A DNA stretch of 64,000 bases, from the NCBI RefSeq assembly GCF_000732195.1, contig NZ_JNNU01000016.1:87848-151847 (forward strand). The letters are read 5' to 3'. A program made the translations under genes and the position numbers. Positions 24,851 through 33,842 of the stretch are shown one piece after another. This stretch comes from Neorhizobium vignae. GTDB taxonomy: Bacteria; Pseudomonadota; Alphaproteobacteria; Rhizobiales; Rhizobiaceae. A model generated the notes under the pieces. The model worked only from the letters and a program-made list of their open reading frames with translations, was not told the DNA's origin and ran no database searches. The number at the start of each line of letters is the position of its first letter. Within the stretch, counting starts at the first letter, position 1.

Positions 24851-25984
24851 ATGCGCGCTTTGGACATCCTGGAGAAGCTGGTCGGCTTTCCCTCGGTCGT
24901 CGGCACGCCCAACGGCAATATTGTCGAATGGATTGCTGGCTATCTCAAATCCTTCGGGATCGCCGCGCATATCCTGCCGGGGCCTGAAGGTGATCGGGCC
25001 AATCTTTTTGCCACGCTCGGTCGAGCCGACCAGCCGGGCTACATCCTGTCCGGCCATATGGACGTGGTTGCTGCCACCGAGGCCGGTTGGGACACCGATC
25101 CCTTTTCATTGAGGAACGAGAAAGGCAAGCTCTACGGGCGCGGAACAAGCGATATGAAGGGGTTCTTGTCGGCCGCTCTGGCAGCCGTCCCTGCACTTCT
25201 TGAAAGTCCACTTTCCCGCCCGATCCACCTTGCCTTGTCCTACGACGAAGAAGCCGGTTGCCGGGGCGTGCCGCATCTTCTCGCACGGTTGCAGGACCTG
25301 TGTGCGCCGCCGCTCGGCGCGATCATCGGGGAGCCGAGTGGAATGCGCGCCATTCTGGCCCACAAGGGAAAGGCTGCAGCCCGGGTGACGCTCAAGGGCC
25401 GTTCAGGCCATTCCTCCCGACCGGATCTCGGCCTCAACGCGATCCACGCCATGACGGACGTGCAGCAGGCTGCGGTTGCCGCGGCCGTCGATCTTTCCCG
25501 CGGACCGTTCGAGGAGGAATTCGAGCCACCCTATTCCTCTCTGTCGATCGGCACGATCAGTGGCGGTCAGGCGGTCAACATCATTCCCGAAATCTGCAGC
25601 CTCGAACTTGAGGCCCGCGCCATTTCTTCGGTCGATCCCGAAGTGCTGCTCGCTCCGGTGCGGGCGGTCGCCGAAGCCTTGGCCATGAAGGGCTTCGATG
25701 TCGACTGGCAGGTTCTCAGCACCTATCCGGCGCTGCTGCTGGCGCCAACCTCTCCCCTTGCCGGTCTTTTGCAAAGTCTGACGGGGATCGAGCCGCTGGC
25801 GGCTGTCAGCTACGGGACGGAGGCAGGTCTCTACCAGCGCGCCGGCGTAGATGCGATCATCTGCGGGCCCGGCGATATTGCCCGCGCCCATAAACCCAAT
25901 GAGTTCATCCTGGCGAGCGAACTCGACGACTGTCAGGCAATGATTGAAGCACTTGGTCGGCATTGCCGCCCAGAACTCCAATGA
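24851..25984 (+). CDS. M20 family metallohydrolase, acetylornithine-deacetylase (ArgE) type
   Basis: 377 residues. The two-zinc site is complete: SGHMDVV (His69, Asp71), GTSDMKG (Asp101), DEEAG (Glu133, Glu134) and ARAHKPNEF near the C-terminus. A dimerisation domain sits in the middle (GRSGHSSRPDLGLNAIHAM). The length and the final motif fit ArgE-like amidohydrolases that remove N-acyl groups from ornithine or related amino acids. A GGGGCGGGAA ribosome site precedes the ATG. It heads a six-gene plus-strand operon running to 31465. A role in releasing an amino acid or amine from an N-acylated nutrient is likely, rather than arginine synthesis. Confidence 0.88.
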   Translation: MRALDILEKLVGFPSVVGTPNGNIVEWIAGYLKSFGIAAHILPGPEGDRANLFATLGRADQPGYILSGHMDVVAATEAGWDTDPFSLRNEKGKLYGRGTSDMKGFLSAALAAVPALLESPLSRPIHLALSYDEEAGCRGVPHLLARLQDLCAPPLGAIIGEPSGMRAILAHKGKAAARVTLKGRSGHSSRPDLGLNAIHAMTDVQQAAVAAAVDLSRGPFEEEFEPPYSSLSIGTISGGQAVNIIPEICSLELEARAISSVDPEVLLAPVRAVAEALAMKGFDVDWQVLSTYPALLLAPTSPLAGLLQSLTGIEPLAAVSYGTEAGLYQRAGVDAIICGPGDIARAHKPNEFILASELDDCQAMIEALGRHCRPELQ

Positions 25985-26003
25985 TGAGGAACGTATCTGG
26001 ACC

Positions 26004-26927
26004 ATGACATTCCTCTTCAATTCCGATGCGGCCCGCGGCCGGATTTTCCAGGATGCCTTCGCTCGGGAAATCCCGGACCTGCCATTCTCCATGGATCCGG
26101 TGACGGTGGATCCCGAACGGGTGCGCTATCTCATGACATGGACAGTGCCGGAAAATCTGGCGCGTTACCGCAATCTCGAAGTGCTGTTCTCGACCGGCGC
26201 CGGCATCGACCAGTTCCGCACCGCCAGCGTGCCCGAAGACGTGAAGATCGTGCGCATGGTCGAAGAAGGCATCGTGCGAATGATGCAGGAATATGCGCTC
26301 CTCGGCGTCTTGTCGCTCCACCGCAATCTGCCGGCCTATCTGGCGCAGCAGCAGGCGGAGGTCTGGAAGGTCCTGCCGCAGGCTCAGGCCGCAGAGCGCC
26401 GTATCGGCGTCCTGGGGCTTGGCAATCTCGGCCAGGCCGTGCTTGAGCGGCTGAAACCCTTCGGCTTTCCCCTGTCGGGCTGGAGCAGGTCCCCGCGCGA
26501 GATTGACGGTGTCAGGTGTTTCGCCGGCGAGGATGGTCTGAAGACCATGGTTGCCGAGACAAACGTGCTGATCTGCCTCCTGCCACTGACCGACGAAACC
26601 CGCGGTTTTCTCGACGCAGAGCTTTTCACCAGGTTGCCGGCGGGCGCCGGACTGGTTCATGTCGGACGTGGCCCCCAGCTCGACCAGGACGCGCTTCTCG
26701 CGGCGCTCGACAGCGGGCAGATATCCGGCGCCGTGATCGACGTCACCGACCCGGAACCCCTGCCGCCCGGCCATCCCTTCTGGCATCACCCACGCATCCT
26801 GCTGACCCCGCATATTGCCAGCATCACCCAGCCTCATACAGCCGCGCGCGCCGTCATCGACAATATCAAGCGGCTTCGCGCCGGGCTCGATCCGGTCGGC
26901 CTGGTCGATCGGCGGCGCGGTTACTGA
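26004..26927 (+). CDS. ghrA: Glyoxylate/hydroxypyruvate reductase A-type D-2-hydroxyacid dehydrogenase
   Basis: 307 residues. GVLGLGNLGQAVLERL is the NAD(P)-binding GxGxxG. The catalytic triad is visible: Arg in VHVGRGPQL, Glu in DPEPLPPGHPFW and His in TPHIAS. The order and length match GhrA, which reduces glyoxylate and hydroxypyruvate with NADPH. The start at 26004 gives the family N-terminus MTFLFNSD; an upstream in-frame ATG at 25944 would lie inside the M20 gene. It follows that gene by 19 bases and precedes the cupin gene by 24. Confidence 0.87.
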   Translation: MTFLFNSDAARGRIFQDAFAREIPDLPFSMDPVTVDPERVRYLMTWTVPENLARYRNLEVLFSTGAGIDQFRTASVPEDVKIVRMVEEGIVRMMQEYALLGVLSLHRNLPAYLAQQQAEVWKVLPQAQAAERRIGVLGLGNLGQAVLERLKPFGFPLSGWSRSPREIDGVRCFAGEDGLKTMVAETNVLICLLPLTDETRGFLDAELFTRLPAGAGLVHVGRGPQLDQDALLAALDSGQISGAVIDVTDPEPLPPGHPFWHHPRILLTPHIASITQPHTAARAVIDNIKRLRAGLDPVGLVDRRRGY

Positions 26928-26951
26928 ACCTTCAACCTCGAAAGGAATACC

Positions 26952-27308
26952 ATGTCGCTTCTCAAGACCATCGAGCCTCACCCGTCCTTTACACCGCGCG
27001 AAAACGTTCCCGCACCGGGACGGCTGATCTCGGGCGATCCGCAGTTCAAGACCTGGGCGCAGGACGCAGCCCATGGCGAACTGGTACACACGGGTGTCTG
27101 GGAAGCAACGCCGGGCGTCACACATTCGATCAAGGGCCAGACCTTCGAATTCTGCCACATCCTGTCGGGCGTCGTTGAACTCACCCCCGAAGGCGGCCAA
27201 CCCGTTGTCTACAAGGCGGGCGACAGTTTCGTCATGAAGCCGGGTTTCGTCGGCGTGTGGAAGACCATCGAGACCGTCCGCAAGATCTACGTCACCGTTA
27301 CCCCTTGA
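26952..27308 (+). CDS. Small cupin-domain protein (DUF861/cupin_3 type)
   Basis: 118 residues, one cupin domain. The beta-barrel motif 1 region reads TPGVTHSIKGQTFEFCHILSG and motif 2 reads YKAGDSFVMKPGFVGVW. The metal-binding His/Glu set is only partly present (H in VTHS, E in FEFCH, H in CHIL), as in the DUF861 branch, whose members include ureidoglycolate-related enzymes and proteins of unknown role. A GAAAGGA ribosome site precedes the ATG. It sits inside the catabolic operon, so an auxiliary enzymatic role is likely. Confidence 0.85.
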   Translation: MSLLKTIEPHPSFTPRENVPAPGRLISGDPQFKTWAQDAAHGELVHTGVWEATPGVTHSIKGQTFEFCHILSGVVELTPEGGQPVVYKAGDSFVMKPGFVGVWKTIETVRKIYVTVTP

Positions 27309-27468
27309 TAGGTGCCGCCGCGGCGCGGCAACGACGTCCGGCCCGCTCCGCAGAATACGCCGTGATCGACCGCCAAAACGGATTTTTCCGCTGCGGCCCT
27401 TCGCTCTACCGGATCAAGCCGTTCCACCGATCCGGTAATATTGCCGTCAAGTGACCGGAGATATGCCG

Positions 27469-28932
27469 ATGAGCCTGAGTTTCGATCCCGACAGTCTGGC
27501 CCTTCCGATGGGACATTTCATCGGCGATTGCCTCGTGGCGGGCGAAGGCGTCATTGCGATGCACCGTCCGTCCGACGGCAAGGCTTATGCCGAATGCCCC
27601 GTCGCCGATGCGGATCTCGTCGACCAGGCGGTGCAGACGGCGAAGGCGGCGCTGAAGCAAAGCAATTGGGGCGGCATCCGCCCGCGCGAGCGTGTGAAGG
27701 TGCTGCACCGCTGGGCCGATCTGATCGACCAGGACGCCGTGGCGCTTGCAAGGCTGGAAGCCGTTTCCTCCACCCGTCCGGTCGGCCATCTGGTCGAGGG
27801 CGACATCGCCGTGTCGGCCGAGCAGATCCGCTTCTTCGCCGAATTCGCCGACAAGGAAGGCAGCGACCTGGTGCCGACCGACGACGGCAATCTCGGCATG
27901 ATCATGACGGAGCCCTATGGCGTCGTCGGCGCCATCACGCCCTGGAACTTCCCGATCAACATGGCTGCATGGAAACTCGGTCCCGCGCTTGCCGCCGGCA
28001 ATGCCGTCGTGCTGAAGCCGTCCGAGATGACGCCGTTCTCGACCATCCGCCTGGCGGAACTCGCCGTGCGCGCCGGGATACCGGCCGGGTTGATCAATAT
28101 CGTGCTCGGCGACGGCATGACAACCGGCAACGCCATCACCGGCCATCCCGATATCGCCAAGGTGAGCTTTACAGGCTCCACCCGCGCCGGCTCGGCGATC
28201 ATGGAGAACATCGCCCGCACCGGCATCAAGCCGATGACGCTGGAACTTGGCGGCAAGAGCCCGCAACTGGTCTTCGCGGATGCCGATATCGACCGGGCAG
28301 CGGCCGCGGTGACCACCAGCATCACCAGCAATGCCGGCCAGGCATGTGTTGCGGGATCGCGCCTGATCGTCGAAAAAAGCATCGCCGCACGGCTGATCGA
28401 GGCCATTTTGAAGAAGATGCAGGGTATCGTGCCCGGCCCGACCTGGGATGCGGCGAGCCAGTATTCGCCGATCATCTCCGGCAGGCAACGCCAGCGCATC
28501 GACGACATCATCGCGGCATCCGTTGCAGCCGGGGCGGAATGCCTGGCGGGCGGGCGTCCCATGGACGGGCCGGGATATTTCTACTCTCCGACCCTTGTCA
28601 CCGGCGTCGATCAGACGTCGCCGGCCGTGATTGAGGAGATCTTCGGGCCTGTTCTGACGGTGCAGGCCTTCGAGGATGAGGAAGAAGCCATGATGCTTGC
28701 CGACCATCCGAGCTACGGGCTAGCCGCCGGCCTGTTTACCAGCGACCTTTCGCGGGCGATCCGCCTTACCCGCCGGCTGCAGGCCGGCACCATCTGGGTC
28801 AACCGCTATGGCCGCTCGCGCGATCATATCCTGCCGACCGGCGGCTACAAGCAGTCCGGCATCGGCAAGGATCTCGGCCGGGAAGCTTTCCACGCCAATC
28901 GCAAGAGCAAGAGCGTCTTGATCAGTCTTTGA
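27469..28932 (+). CDS. Aldehyde dehydrogenase
   Basis: 487 residues of the NAD(P)-dependent aldehyde dehydrogenase superfamily. Catalytic residues are all present: Asn160 (ITPWNFP), Glu259 (LELGGKS) and nucleophile Cys293 (AGQACVAGSR). The sequence between resembles the betaine/aminoaldehyde dehydrogenase branch. The start at 27469 is eight bases from a GGAG; an ATG at 27463 and a GTG at 27451 are in frame but poorly spaced. The 160 bases before it lack a gene. It lies in the same direction as the M20-to-cupin genes and 11 bases before the dehydrogenase at 28944. It probably oxidises an aminoaldehyde made by the amine oxidases or transaminase of the locus. Confidence 0.9.
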   Translation: MSLSFDPDSLALPMGHFIGDCLVAGEGVIAMHRPSDGKAYAECPVADADLVDQAVQTAKAALKQSNWGGIRPRERVKVLHRWADLIDQDAVALARLEAVSSTRPVGHLVEGDIAVSAEQIRFFAEFADKEGSDLVPTDDGNLGMIMTEPYGVVGAITPWNFPINMAAWKLGPALAAGNAVVLKPSEMTPFSTIRLAELAVRAGIPAGLINIVLGDGMTTGNAITGHPDIAKVSFTGSTRAGSAIMENIARTGIKPMTLELGGKSPQLVFADADIDRAAAAVTTSITSNAGQACVAGSRLIVEKSIAARLIEAILKKMQGIVPGPTWDAASQYSPIISGRQRQRIDDIIAASVAAGAECLAGGRPMDGPGYFYSPTLVTGVDQTSPAVIEEIFGPVLTVQAFEDEEEAMMLADHPSYGLAAGLFTSDLSRAIRLTRRLQAGTIWVNRYGRSRDHILPTGGYKQSGIGKDLGREAFHANRKSKSVLISL

Positions 28933-28943
28933 GGACGAAGAAC

Positions 28944-29984
28944 ATGAAATCATACAGGATTGCCATGATCCCCGGCGACGGTATCGGCCGCGACATGACG
29001 GCGGCCGCATGGTCGGTGCTGCAGAAGGGAGCCAAAGCGCACGGCTTCGCGCTTGAGGGCACGGAATACCCCTGGTCCTGCGCCTTCTACAAGGAAACCG
29101 GTGCCATGATGCCGGCGGACGGGATCGAGACGTTGCGCAGCTTCGACGCAATCCTGCTCGGTGCCGTCGGCTGGCCGGCAGAAGTGCCGGATTCCGTGTC
29201 GCTGCATGGCCTGCTGCTGCCGATCCGCAAGAGTTTCGTGCAATATGCCAACATCCGCCCCCACCGCCTGCTGGCCGGCGTCGAAGGACCGCTCAAGGCA
29301 ACCGCCTTCGACATTCTCTGCATCCGCGAGAACACCGAGGGCGAATATTCGGGCGCAGGTGGTCGTATCCATCAGGGCACGGTCGACGAAGTTGCCGTCG
29401 AGACGTCGATCTTTACCCGCAAGGGCGTCGAGCGCATCCTGCGCTTTGCCTTCGAACAGGCCCGGTCGCGACGCGGCAAGCTGGCCTCGGTGACCAAGTC
29501 GAACGCCCAGAAATATTCGATGGTCTTCTGGGACGACGTCACCCGGCAGCTTTCGGCGGAATATCCTGAGGTCGAGGTCACCAGCTATCACATCGATGCC
29601 ATGGCGGCGCGCATGGTGATGGCGCCGGAAACGCTCGACGTGGTGGTCGCATCCAACCTGTTCGGCGACATCCTGACCGATCTCGGTGCCGCAATTCAGG
29701 GCGGCCTCGGTTTTGCCGCCTCGGCCAATATCAACCCCGAGCGCAATGCGCCTTCGATGTTCGAACCCGTGCATGGCTCGGCGCCCGACATCGCCCATCT
29801 CGGGATTGCCAACCCGATCGCCACGGTCTGGTCCGGCGCAATGATGCTCGATCATCTGGGCGAAAAGGATGCGGCGAGCGCCGTCATGACGGCGCTCGAA
29901 GCGGTCACGGCCAGCGGCATCGGCACGGTTCCCGGCAAGGACCGGACCGACGCCATCACTGCGGCGCTGCTCGCCGCGCTTTAA
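28944..29984 (+). CDS. Isopropylmalate/isocitrate/tartrate-type dehydrogenase
   Basis: 346 residues of the beta-decarboxylating dehydrogenase family. MKSYRIAMIPGDGIG is the standard N-terminus; ANIRPHRLL, CIRENTEGEYSG, the SNLFGDILTDLGA metal-binding segment and FEPVHGSAPDIAH are all conserved. The pattern is closest to tartrate dehydrogenases, which act on D-malate and L-tartrate with NAD and a divalent metal. The start at 28944 follows a GAGGACGAAG ribosome site. It is bracketed by two aldehyde dehydrogenase genes in one operon. Oxidation of a malate-like intermediate is the most economical guess. Confidence 0.87.
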   Translation: MKSYRIAMIPGDGIGRDMTAAAWSVLQKGAKAHGFALEGTEYPWSCAFYKETGAMMPADGIETLRSFDAILLGAVGWPAEVPDSVSLHGLLLPIRKSFVQYANIRPHRLLAGVEGPLKATAFDILCIRENTEGEYSGAGGRIHQGTVDEVAVETSIFTRKGVERILRFAFEQARSRRGKLASVTKSNAQKYSMVFWDDVTRQLSAEYPEVEVTSYHIDAMAARMVMAPETLDVVVASNLFGDILTDLGAAIQGGLGFAASANINPERNAPSMFEPVHGSAPDIAHLGIANPIATVWSGAMMLDHLGEKDAASAVMTALEAVTASGIGTVPGKDRTDAITAALLAAL

Positions 29985-30007
29985 CCATCGTATCGAGGAT
30001 TGGACAT

Positions 30008-31465
30008 ATGCGGAATTTGAAGCACCCCTCCCTGTTTCGGCAAGAAGGTTTGATCGGCGGCACCTGGGTCGGCGCCCGATCCGGCAAGACCGTCGAGGTC
30101 TTCGATCCGGCGAGCCAAGAGGTGATCGGCACCGTTCCGGACATGGGTGGCGATGAGACCCGTGCGGCGATCGAGGCTGCCGAGAAGGCCTATCCGGCTT
30201 GGAAAAAACACACCCATGCGGAGCGCGCCGCCTTGCTTGAAACCTGGTACGGCCTGATGATCGAACATCTCGAAGATCTGGCGCTGATGCTGACCACCGA
30301 ACAGGGCAAACCGCTCGACGAGGCACGTGGCGAAATCCGTTACGGCGCCTCCTTCGTCAAGTGGTTTGCGGAAGAGGCACGCCGCATCGGCGGCCAGACC
30401 ATTCCCTCGCCGACACCCGATCGCCGCATCATCGTGCTGAAGGAGCCGGTCGGTGTCTGCGGCATCATCACGCCCTGGAATTTTCCAAACGCGATGATCA
30501 CCCGCAAGATCGCCCCGGCGCTCGCCGCCGGCTGTACCGTCGTGGTGAAACCCTCGGAATTCACACCTTATTCGGCGCTTGCGCTCGGCGTGCTCGCGGA
30601 AATGGCCGGCATTCCGGCCGGCGTCGTCAACATCGTCACCGGCATGCCGAAGGAAATCGGCAACGAGATCATGGCCAACACGACCGTGCGGAAGATCTCG
30701 TTTACCGGCTCCACGCCGGTCGGTTCGCTGCTGATGCGCGGCGCGGCCGACAGCATCAAGCGGCTGTCGCTGGAACTCGGCGGCAACGCCCCCTTCATCG
30801 TCTTCGACGATGCGGATATCGATCTTGCCATCGAAGGGGCAATCATTTCGAAATTCCGCAATGGCGGCCAGACCTGCGTCTGCGCCAACCGCATACTCGT
30901 GCAGGCGGGCATCTACGATCGCTTCGCCGAGAAGCTCACGGCCCGGGTGAATGCCATGAAGGTCGGTCCGGGCACCGAGCCGGGCGTTTCGATCGGCCCG
31001 ATGATCAACGATGCCGCAATCGCCAAGATCAACCGCCATGTCGGGGATGCGCTCGCCAAAGGCGCGACGATCGTCACGGCCAGGGCCGATCTGCCGGCCG
31101 GTGGCCAATACACGGCTCCGATCGTGCTGACCGGAGCGACCACCGACATGCAGCTTGCCAGCGAAGAGACGTTTGGCCCGGTCGCGCCGCTCTTCCGTTT
31201 CGAGACCGAGGAAGAAGCGATCGCCATTGCCAACGGCACGCCCTTCGGGCTCGCCGCCTATTTCTATACGGAAAGCCTGAAGCGGGCTTGGCGTGTCGGC
31301 GAGGCACTGGAATTCGGGATGGTCGGCCTGAATACCGGCCTGATCTCCACCGAGGTCGCCCCCTTCGGCGGGGTCAAGCAGTCGGGCCTGGGGCGCGAGG
31401 GTTCGCAACTCGGGATCGACGAATATCTGGAAGTGAAGACTTTTCATATCGGCGGGCTCAACTGA
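30008..31465 (+). CDS. gabD: Succinate-semialdehyde dehydrogenase-like (GabD) aldehyde dehydrogenase
   Basis: 485 residues. Catalytic Asn158 (ITPWNFP), Glu256 (LELGGNA) and Cys290 lie in place, and the active-site segment GGQTCVCANR with its adjacent Cys is characteristic of GabD (NADP-dependent succinate-semialdehyde dehydrogenase). SFVKWFAEEARR and the C-terminal GVKQSGLGREGS also fit. GabD converts succinate semialdehyde to succinate, the last step of GABA and putrescine breakdown. It is the last gene of the operon, followed by a strong terminator. The adjacent glutamylputrescine-oxidase-like gene supports an amine-to-succinate route, but another semialdehyde substrate is possible. Confidence 0.85.
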   Translation: MRNLKHPSLFRQEGLIGGTWVGARSGKTVEVFDPASQEVIGTVPDMGGDETRAAIEAAEKAYPAWKKHTHAERAALLETWYGLMIEHLEDLALMLTTEQGKPLDEARGEIRYGASFVKWFAEEARRIGGQTIPSPTPDRRIIVLKEPVGVCGIITPWNFPNAMITRKIAPALAAGCTVVVKPSEFTPYSALALGVLAEMAGIPAGVVNIVTGMPKEIGNEIMANTTVRKISFTGSTPVGSLLMRGAADSIKRLSLELGGNAPFIVFDDADIDLAIEGAIISKFRNGGQTCVCANRILVQAGIYDRFAEKLTARVNAMKVGPGTEPGVSIGPMINDAAIAKINRHVGDALAKGATIVTARADLPAGGQYTAPIVLTGATTDMQLASEETFGPVAPLFRFETEEEAIAIANGTPFGLAAYFYTESLKRAWRVGEALEFGMVGLNTGLISTEVAPFGGVKQSGLGREGSQLGIDEYLEVKTFHIGGLN

Positions 31466-31493
31466 GCCCGTTTCCGCACCCGGAACGCTTGCC

Positions 31494-31532
31494 AAAAAAA
31501 GGTGAGGTTGCCATCGCAACCCCACCTTTTTT
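31494..31532. terminator. Bidirectional intrinsic terminator
   Basis: A 12-bp stem (AGGTGAGGTTGC with GCAACCCCACCT, one mismatch) around CATC is flanked by a run of seven A on one side and six T on the other. It serves the gabD operon from the left and the flavoprotein operon from the right. Confidence 0.93.
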
Positions 31533-31557
31533 GTTCTCGGCGACGGCAAGAGTTCCG

Positions 31558-32832
31558 TTACTGGACCTTGTCGAGCATCTTGTAATAAAGCCCGACCAGC
31601 GGCAGGAACCACGGCTTGCCGAAATGGCCTGGAACTGCCGGCCACTCGAGCCCCTTGACGGGATTTCTGTCAGGCCGGCCGAGGATCGCGTCGGCAACCG
31701 TCATGCCGAGATGGGTCGCAAGCTGCGCGCCATGGCCGGAATAACCCATGGCGTACCATAACCCGTCATGGAAGCCCGCCCGCGGGTAACGATCCTTGGT
31801 GATGTCCACCAGGCCGCCCCAGCAATAGTCGATCTCCACATGCGAAAGATGCGGAAAGATGCGGGTCAGGCTATCGCGAAGGATTGCGCCGCTCCTGGCA
31901 TCCGAACGCTGATCAGAGGTCGCCGAAAATCGAGCGCGGCCGCCGAAGATCAGCCGATTGTCCGGCGACAGGCGCCAGTAATTGCCGATATTCATGCTGT
32001 TGACGCAGGTGCGGTTGCCCGGCATCGTCGAGGCGGCTTCCTCTTCCGTCAGCGGTCGTGTGGCGATGATGAAACTGCCGACGGCCATGATCCGACGACG
32101 GAAATAACCGAAATTCGGCGTCGTGTAGGCGCCGCTTGCCATCAGGACATTGTCGGCCGTGATCGAGCCTTTGGCGGTCTTCAGCACATGTCGGCCGCCG
32201 GATTTCGAAACATCGGTGACCGTTGCCTTCTCGACGATGATCGCACCACGCCTTTTGGCCGCCTCGGCGAGACCGACGACGTAGCGTCCCATATGCATCA
32301 TGGCGCTCTTCTTCGACAGCATGGCGCCGTGGAAAGGTGAACCGATCTCCTGGGCGAGGTCCTCGGGCGACAGCAATGCCGTATCCGGATCGACCTCCGC
32401 GTGAACCGCCTCGAAATTCCGGGCGAGCCCTTCGAAATGCTGCGGCTTGGAAGCCAGCTTCAGTTTGCCGGCGCGGCGGAAGTTGCAGTCGATGCCTTCC
32501 TCGGCGATGATTGCTTCCAGCGTGTCGATCGAGCTGTCGAGCGCCTTGTAAAGGGCGATCGCCCTCTCCTTGCCGAGCTCCTGCTTGGCCGAGAGATAGC
32601 TGTGGGCAAGGCCGTTGTTCAGGTGGCCGCCGTTACGGCCGGACGCTCCGAAACCGACCATCTCCGCCTCCAGCACGATAACCTTCGCGCCGGCCATGGC
32701 GAGCTGCCGCGCTGCGCCGAGCCCGGTAAAGCCGCCGCCGACCACGGCAACGTCGTAGTGACCTTCGATCGGCCCTTCCACGGCGCCCGTAAAACGGGGC
32801 GCCGTATCATGCCAGTAGGAGACATATTTCAT
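31558..32832 (-). CDS. FAD-dependent amine oxidase, gamma-glutamylputrescine-oxidase (PuuB) type
   Basis: 424 residues. YDVAVVGGGFTGLGAARQLA is the FAD-binding GxGxxG of the DAO family and ASGRNGGHLNNGLAHS follows as in PuuB. The C-terminal GYSGHGAQLATHLGMTVADA contains the second FAD contact. The N-terminal SYWHDTAPRF segment is a PuuB hallmark. Family members oxidise a secondary or primary amine to an aldehyde, releasing peroxide and ammonia. It follows the HAD gene by 15 bases on the minus strand, and its 3' end faces the gabD operon, whose aldehyde dehydrogenases could take the product. Confidence 0.88.
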   Translation of the reverse strand: MKYVSYWHDTAPRFTGAVEGPIEGHYDVAVVGGGFTGLGAARQLAMAGAKVIVLEAEMVGFGASGRNGGHLNNGLAHSYLSAKQELGKERAIALYKALDSSIDTLEAIIAEEGIDCNFRRAGKLKLASKPQHFEGLARNFEAVHAEVDPDTALLSPEDLAQEIGSPFHGAMLSKKSAMMHMGRYVVGLAEAAKRRGAIIVEKATVTDVSKSGGRHVLKTAKGSITADNVLMASGAYTTPNFGYFRRRIMAVGSFIIATRPLTEEEAASTMPGNRTCVNSMNIGNYWRLSPDNRLIFGGRARFSATSDQRSDARSGAILRDSLTRIFPHLSHVEIDYCWGGLVDITKDRYPRAGFHDGLWYAMGYSGHGAQLATHLGMTVADAILGRPDRNPVKGLEWPAVPGHFGKPWFLPLVGLYYKMLDKVQ

Positions 32833-32847
32833 CGACTTCGGCCTTCC

Positions 32848-33516
32848 TTAGAGACCGACCACGCCCGGCAGGCCGGAAATGTCGGAGATTTCCACATAGC
32901 CATAGAAGGGGTTGGCCGGCTCGTGACCACGGTTGACCCAAACCTTGTTCTTAATGCCGAGGTCATGCGCCGACATCAGGTCGTACCGGAAAGACGAGGA
33001 GCAATGCAGAATGTCCTCCGGGCCGCAGCCCAGCATATCGAACATGTATTCGAAGGCCTGAAAGCGCGGTTTGTAGGCATTTGCCTGTTCCGCCGTATAA
33101 ACGGCGTGGAACGGCGCGCCGAGCTTTGCGACGTTGGAGTGAATCTGCTCGTTCATCGCGTTCGAGAGGATGACGAGCGGGATTTCTCTGGCGACCTTGG
33201 CAAGACCGGCAGGAACATCCGCATGAGGACCCCAGGTCGGAACGCGCTCATAGACCATCCTGGCATCGTCTTCCTTGAAGGCGACGCCGTTCGCCTTGCA
33301 GCTGCGCTCCAGCGAGTTGTGGACGACGTCCGCATAAGGTTTCCAGTCGCCCATGATCTCGTCCAGCCGGTAGGCTGCGAAATTCTTGATGAACTTCGCC
33401 ATGCGCGGCTCGTCGAGACGTTCACCATAAAGGTCAAGCGCAGCTTCGGCCATCTGGAAGTTGGTCAGCGTGCCGTAGCAATCGAAGGTGATGTATTTCG
33501 GGCGGAAGGTAGTCAT
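32848..33516 (-). CDS. Haloacid-dehalogenase type II-like hydrolase (HAD superfamily)
   Basis: 222 residues. The motifs of L-2-haloacid dehalogenases are present: FDCYGTLTNF (nucleophile Asp12, Tyr14), VILSNAMNEQ (motif II), the Lys in NAYKPRFQAF (motif III) and HCSSSFRYDLMSAHDLG (motif IV). The Tyr two residues after the nucleophile separates these from phosphatases. The start at 33516 is nine bases from an AAGGA. It is the first gene of a two-gene operon with the flavoprotein. Genuine dehalogenase activity is not implied; HAD proteins of this kind recur in amine-degradation loci with unknown substrates. Confidence 0.87.
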   Translation of the reverse strand: MTTFRPKYITFDCYGTLTNFQMAEAALDLYGERLDEPRMAKFIKNFAAYRLDEIMGDWKPYADVVHNSLERSCKANGVAFKEDDARMVYERVPTWGPHADVPAGLAKVAREIPLVILSNAMNEQIHSNVAKLGAPFHAVYTAEQANAYKPRFQAFEYMFDMLGCGPEDILHCSSSFRYDLMSAHDLGIKNKVWVNRGHEPANPFYGYVEISDISGLPGVVGL

Positions 33517-33842
33517 GCACTTGGTCCTTGCGTGATGGCCCATCGAGCCTTTCGGTTGATGACATGATCATAAGGCCCCTTCGGGCATCCGAGCCGACTG
33601 ATTTCCCCCCATCCGAAGCAGAAAGTTTCGTATCGTGGGGCCGGTTTGGCATTTGGTTGCAGATGGTGGCCGGCGTGGCGGCCGACGGCCCGGTTTTTGT
33701 CGGCCATGATTACCAAGGCACGGCATAAGATGCGGTCCCATGCCACCGCTTTGGCGAAAGATACCGCCGCCGGGGCCGCCTTCGGATAATCGTCCGGCCC
33801 CTTCCCCTTGAAACTCGAAGCTCAAAATGGAGAGCATTGTCC
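33517..33842. other. Divergent intergenic region, control sequences for two operons
   Basis: 326 bases between the HAD/flavoprotein operon and the GNAT/aminotransferase operon. No coding sequence is supported. An inverted repeat GGCCGAC (33680-33686) and GTCGGCC (33699-33705) with a 12-base loop lies near the middle. A GGAGAGC segment at 33829 is the ribosome site of the GNAT gene. Two promoters must lie here, but I cannot place them with confidence. Confidence 0.5.

Noticed and set aside
33650..33668. A TGGCA...TTGCA pattern resembling a sigma-54 promoter
   Set aside because: The GG to GC distance is 9 bases instead of 10, and no sigma-54 activator or other support is present.
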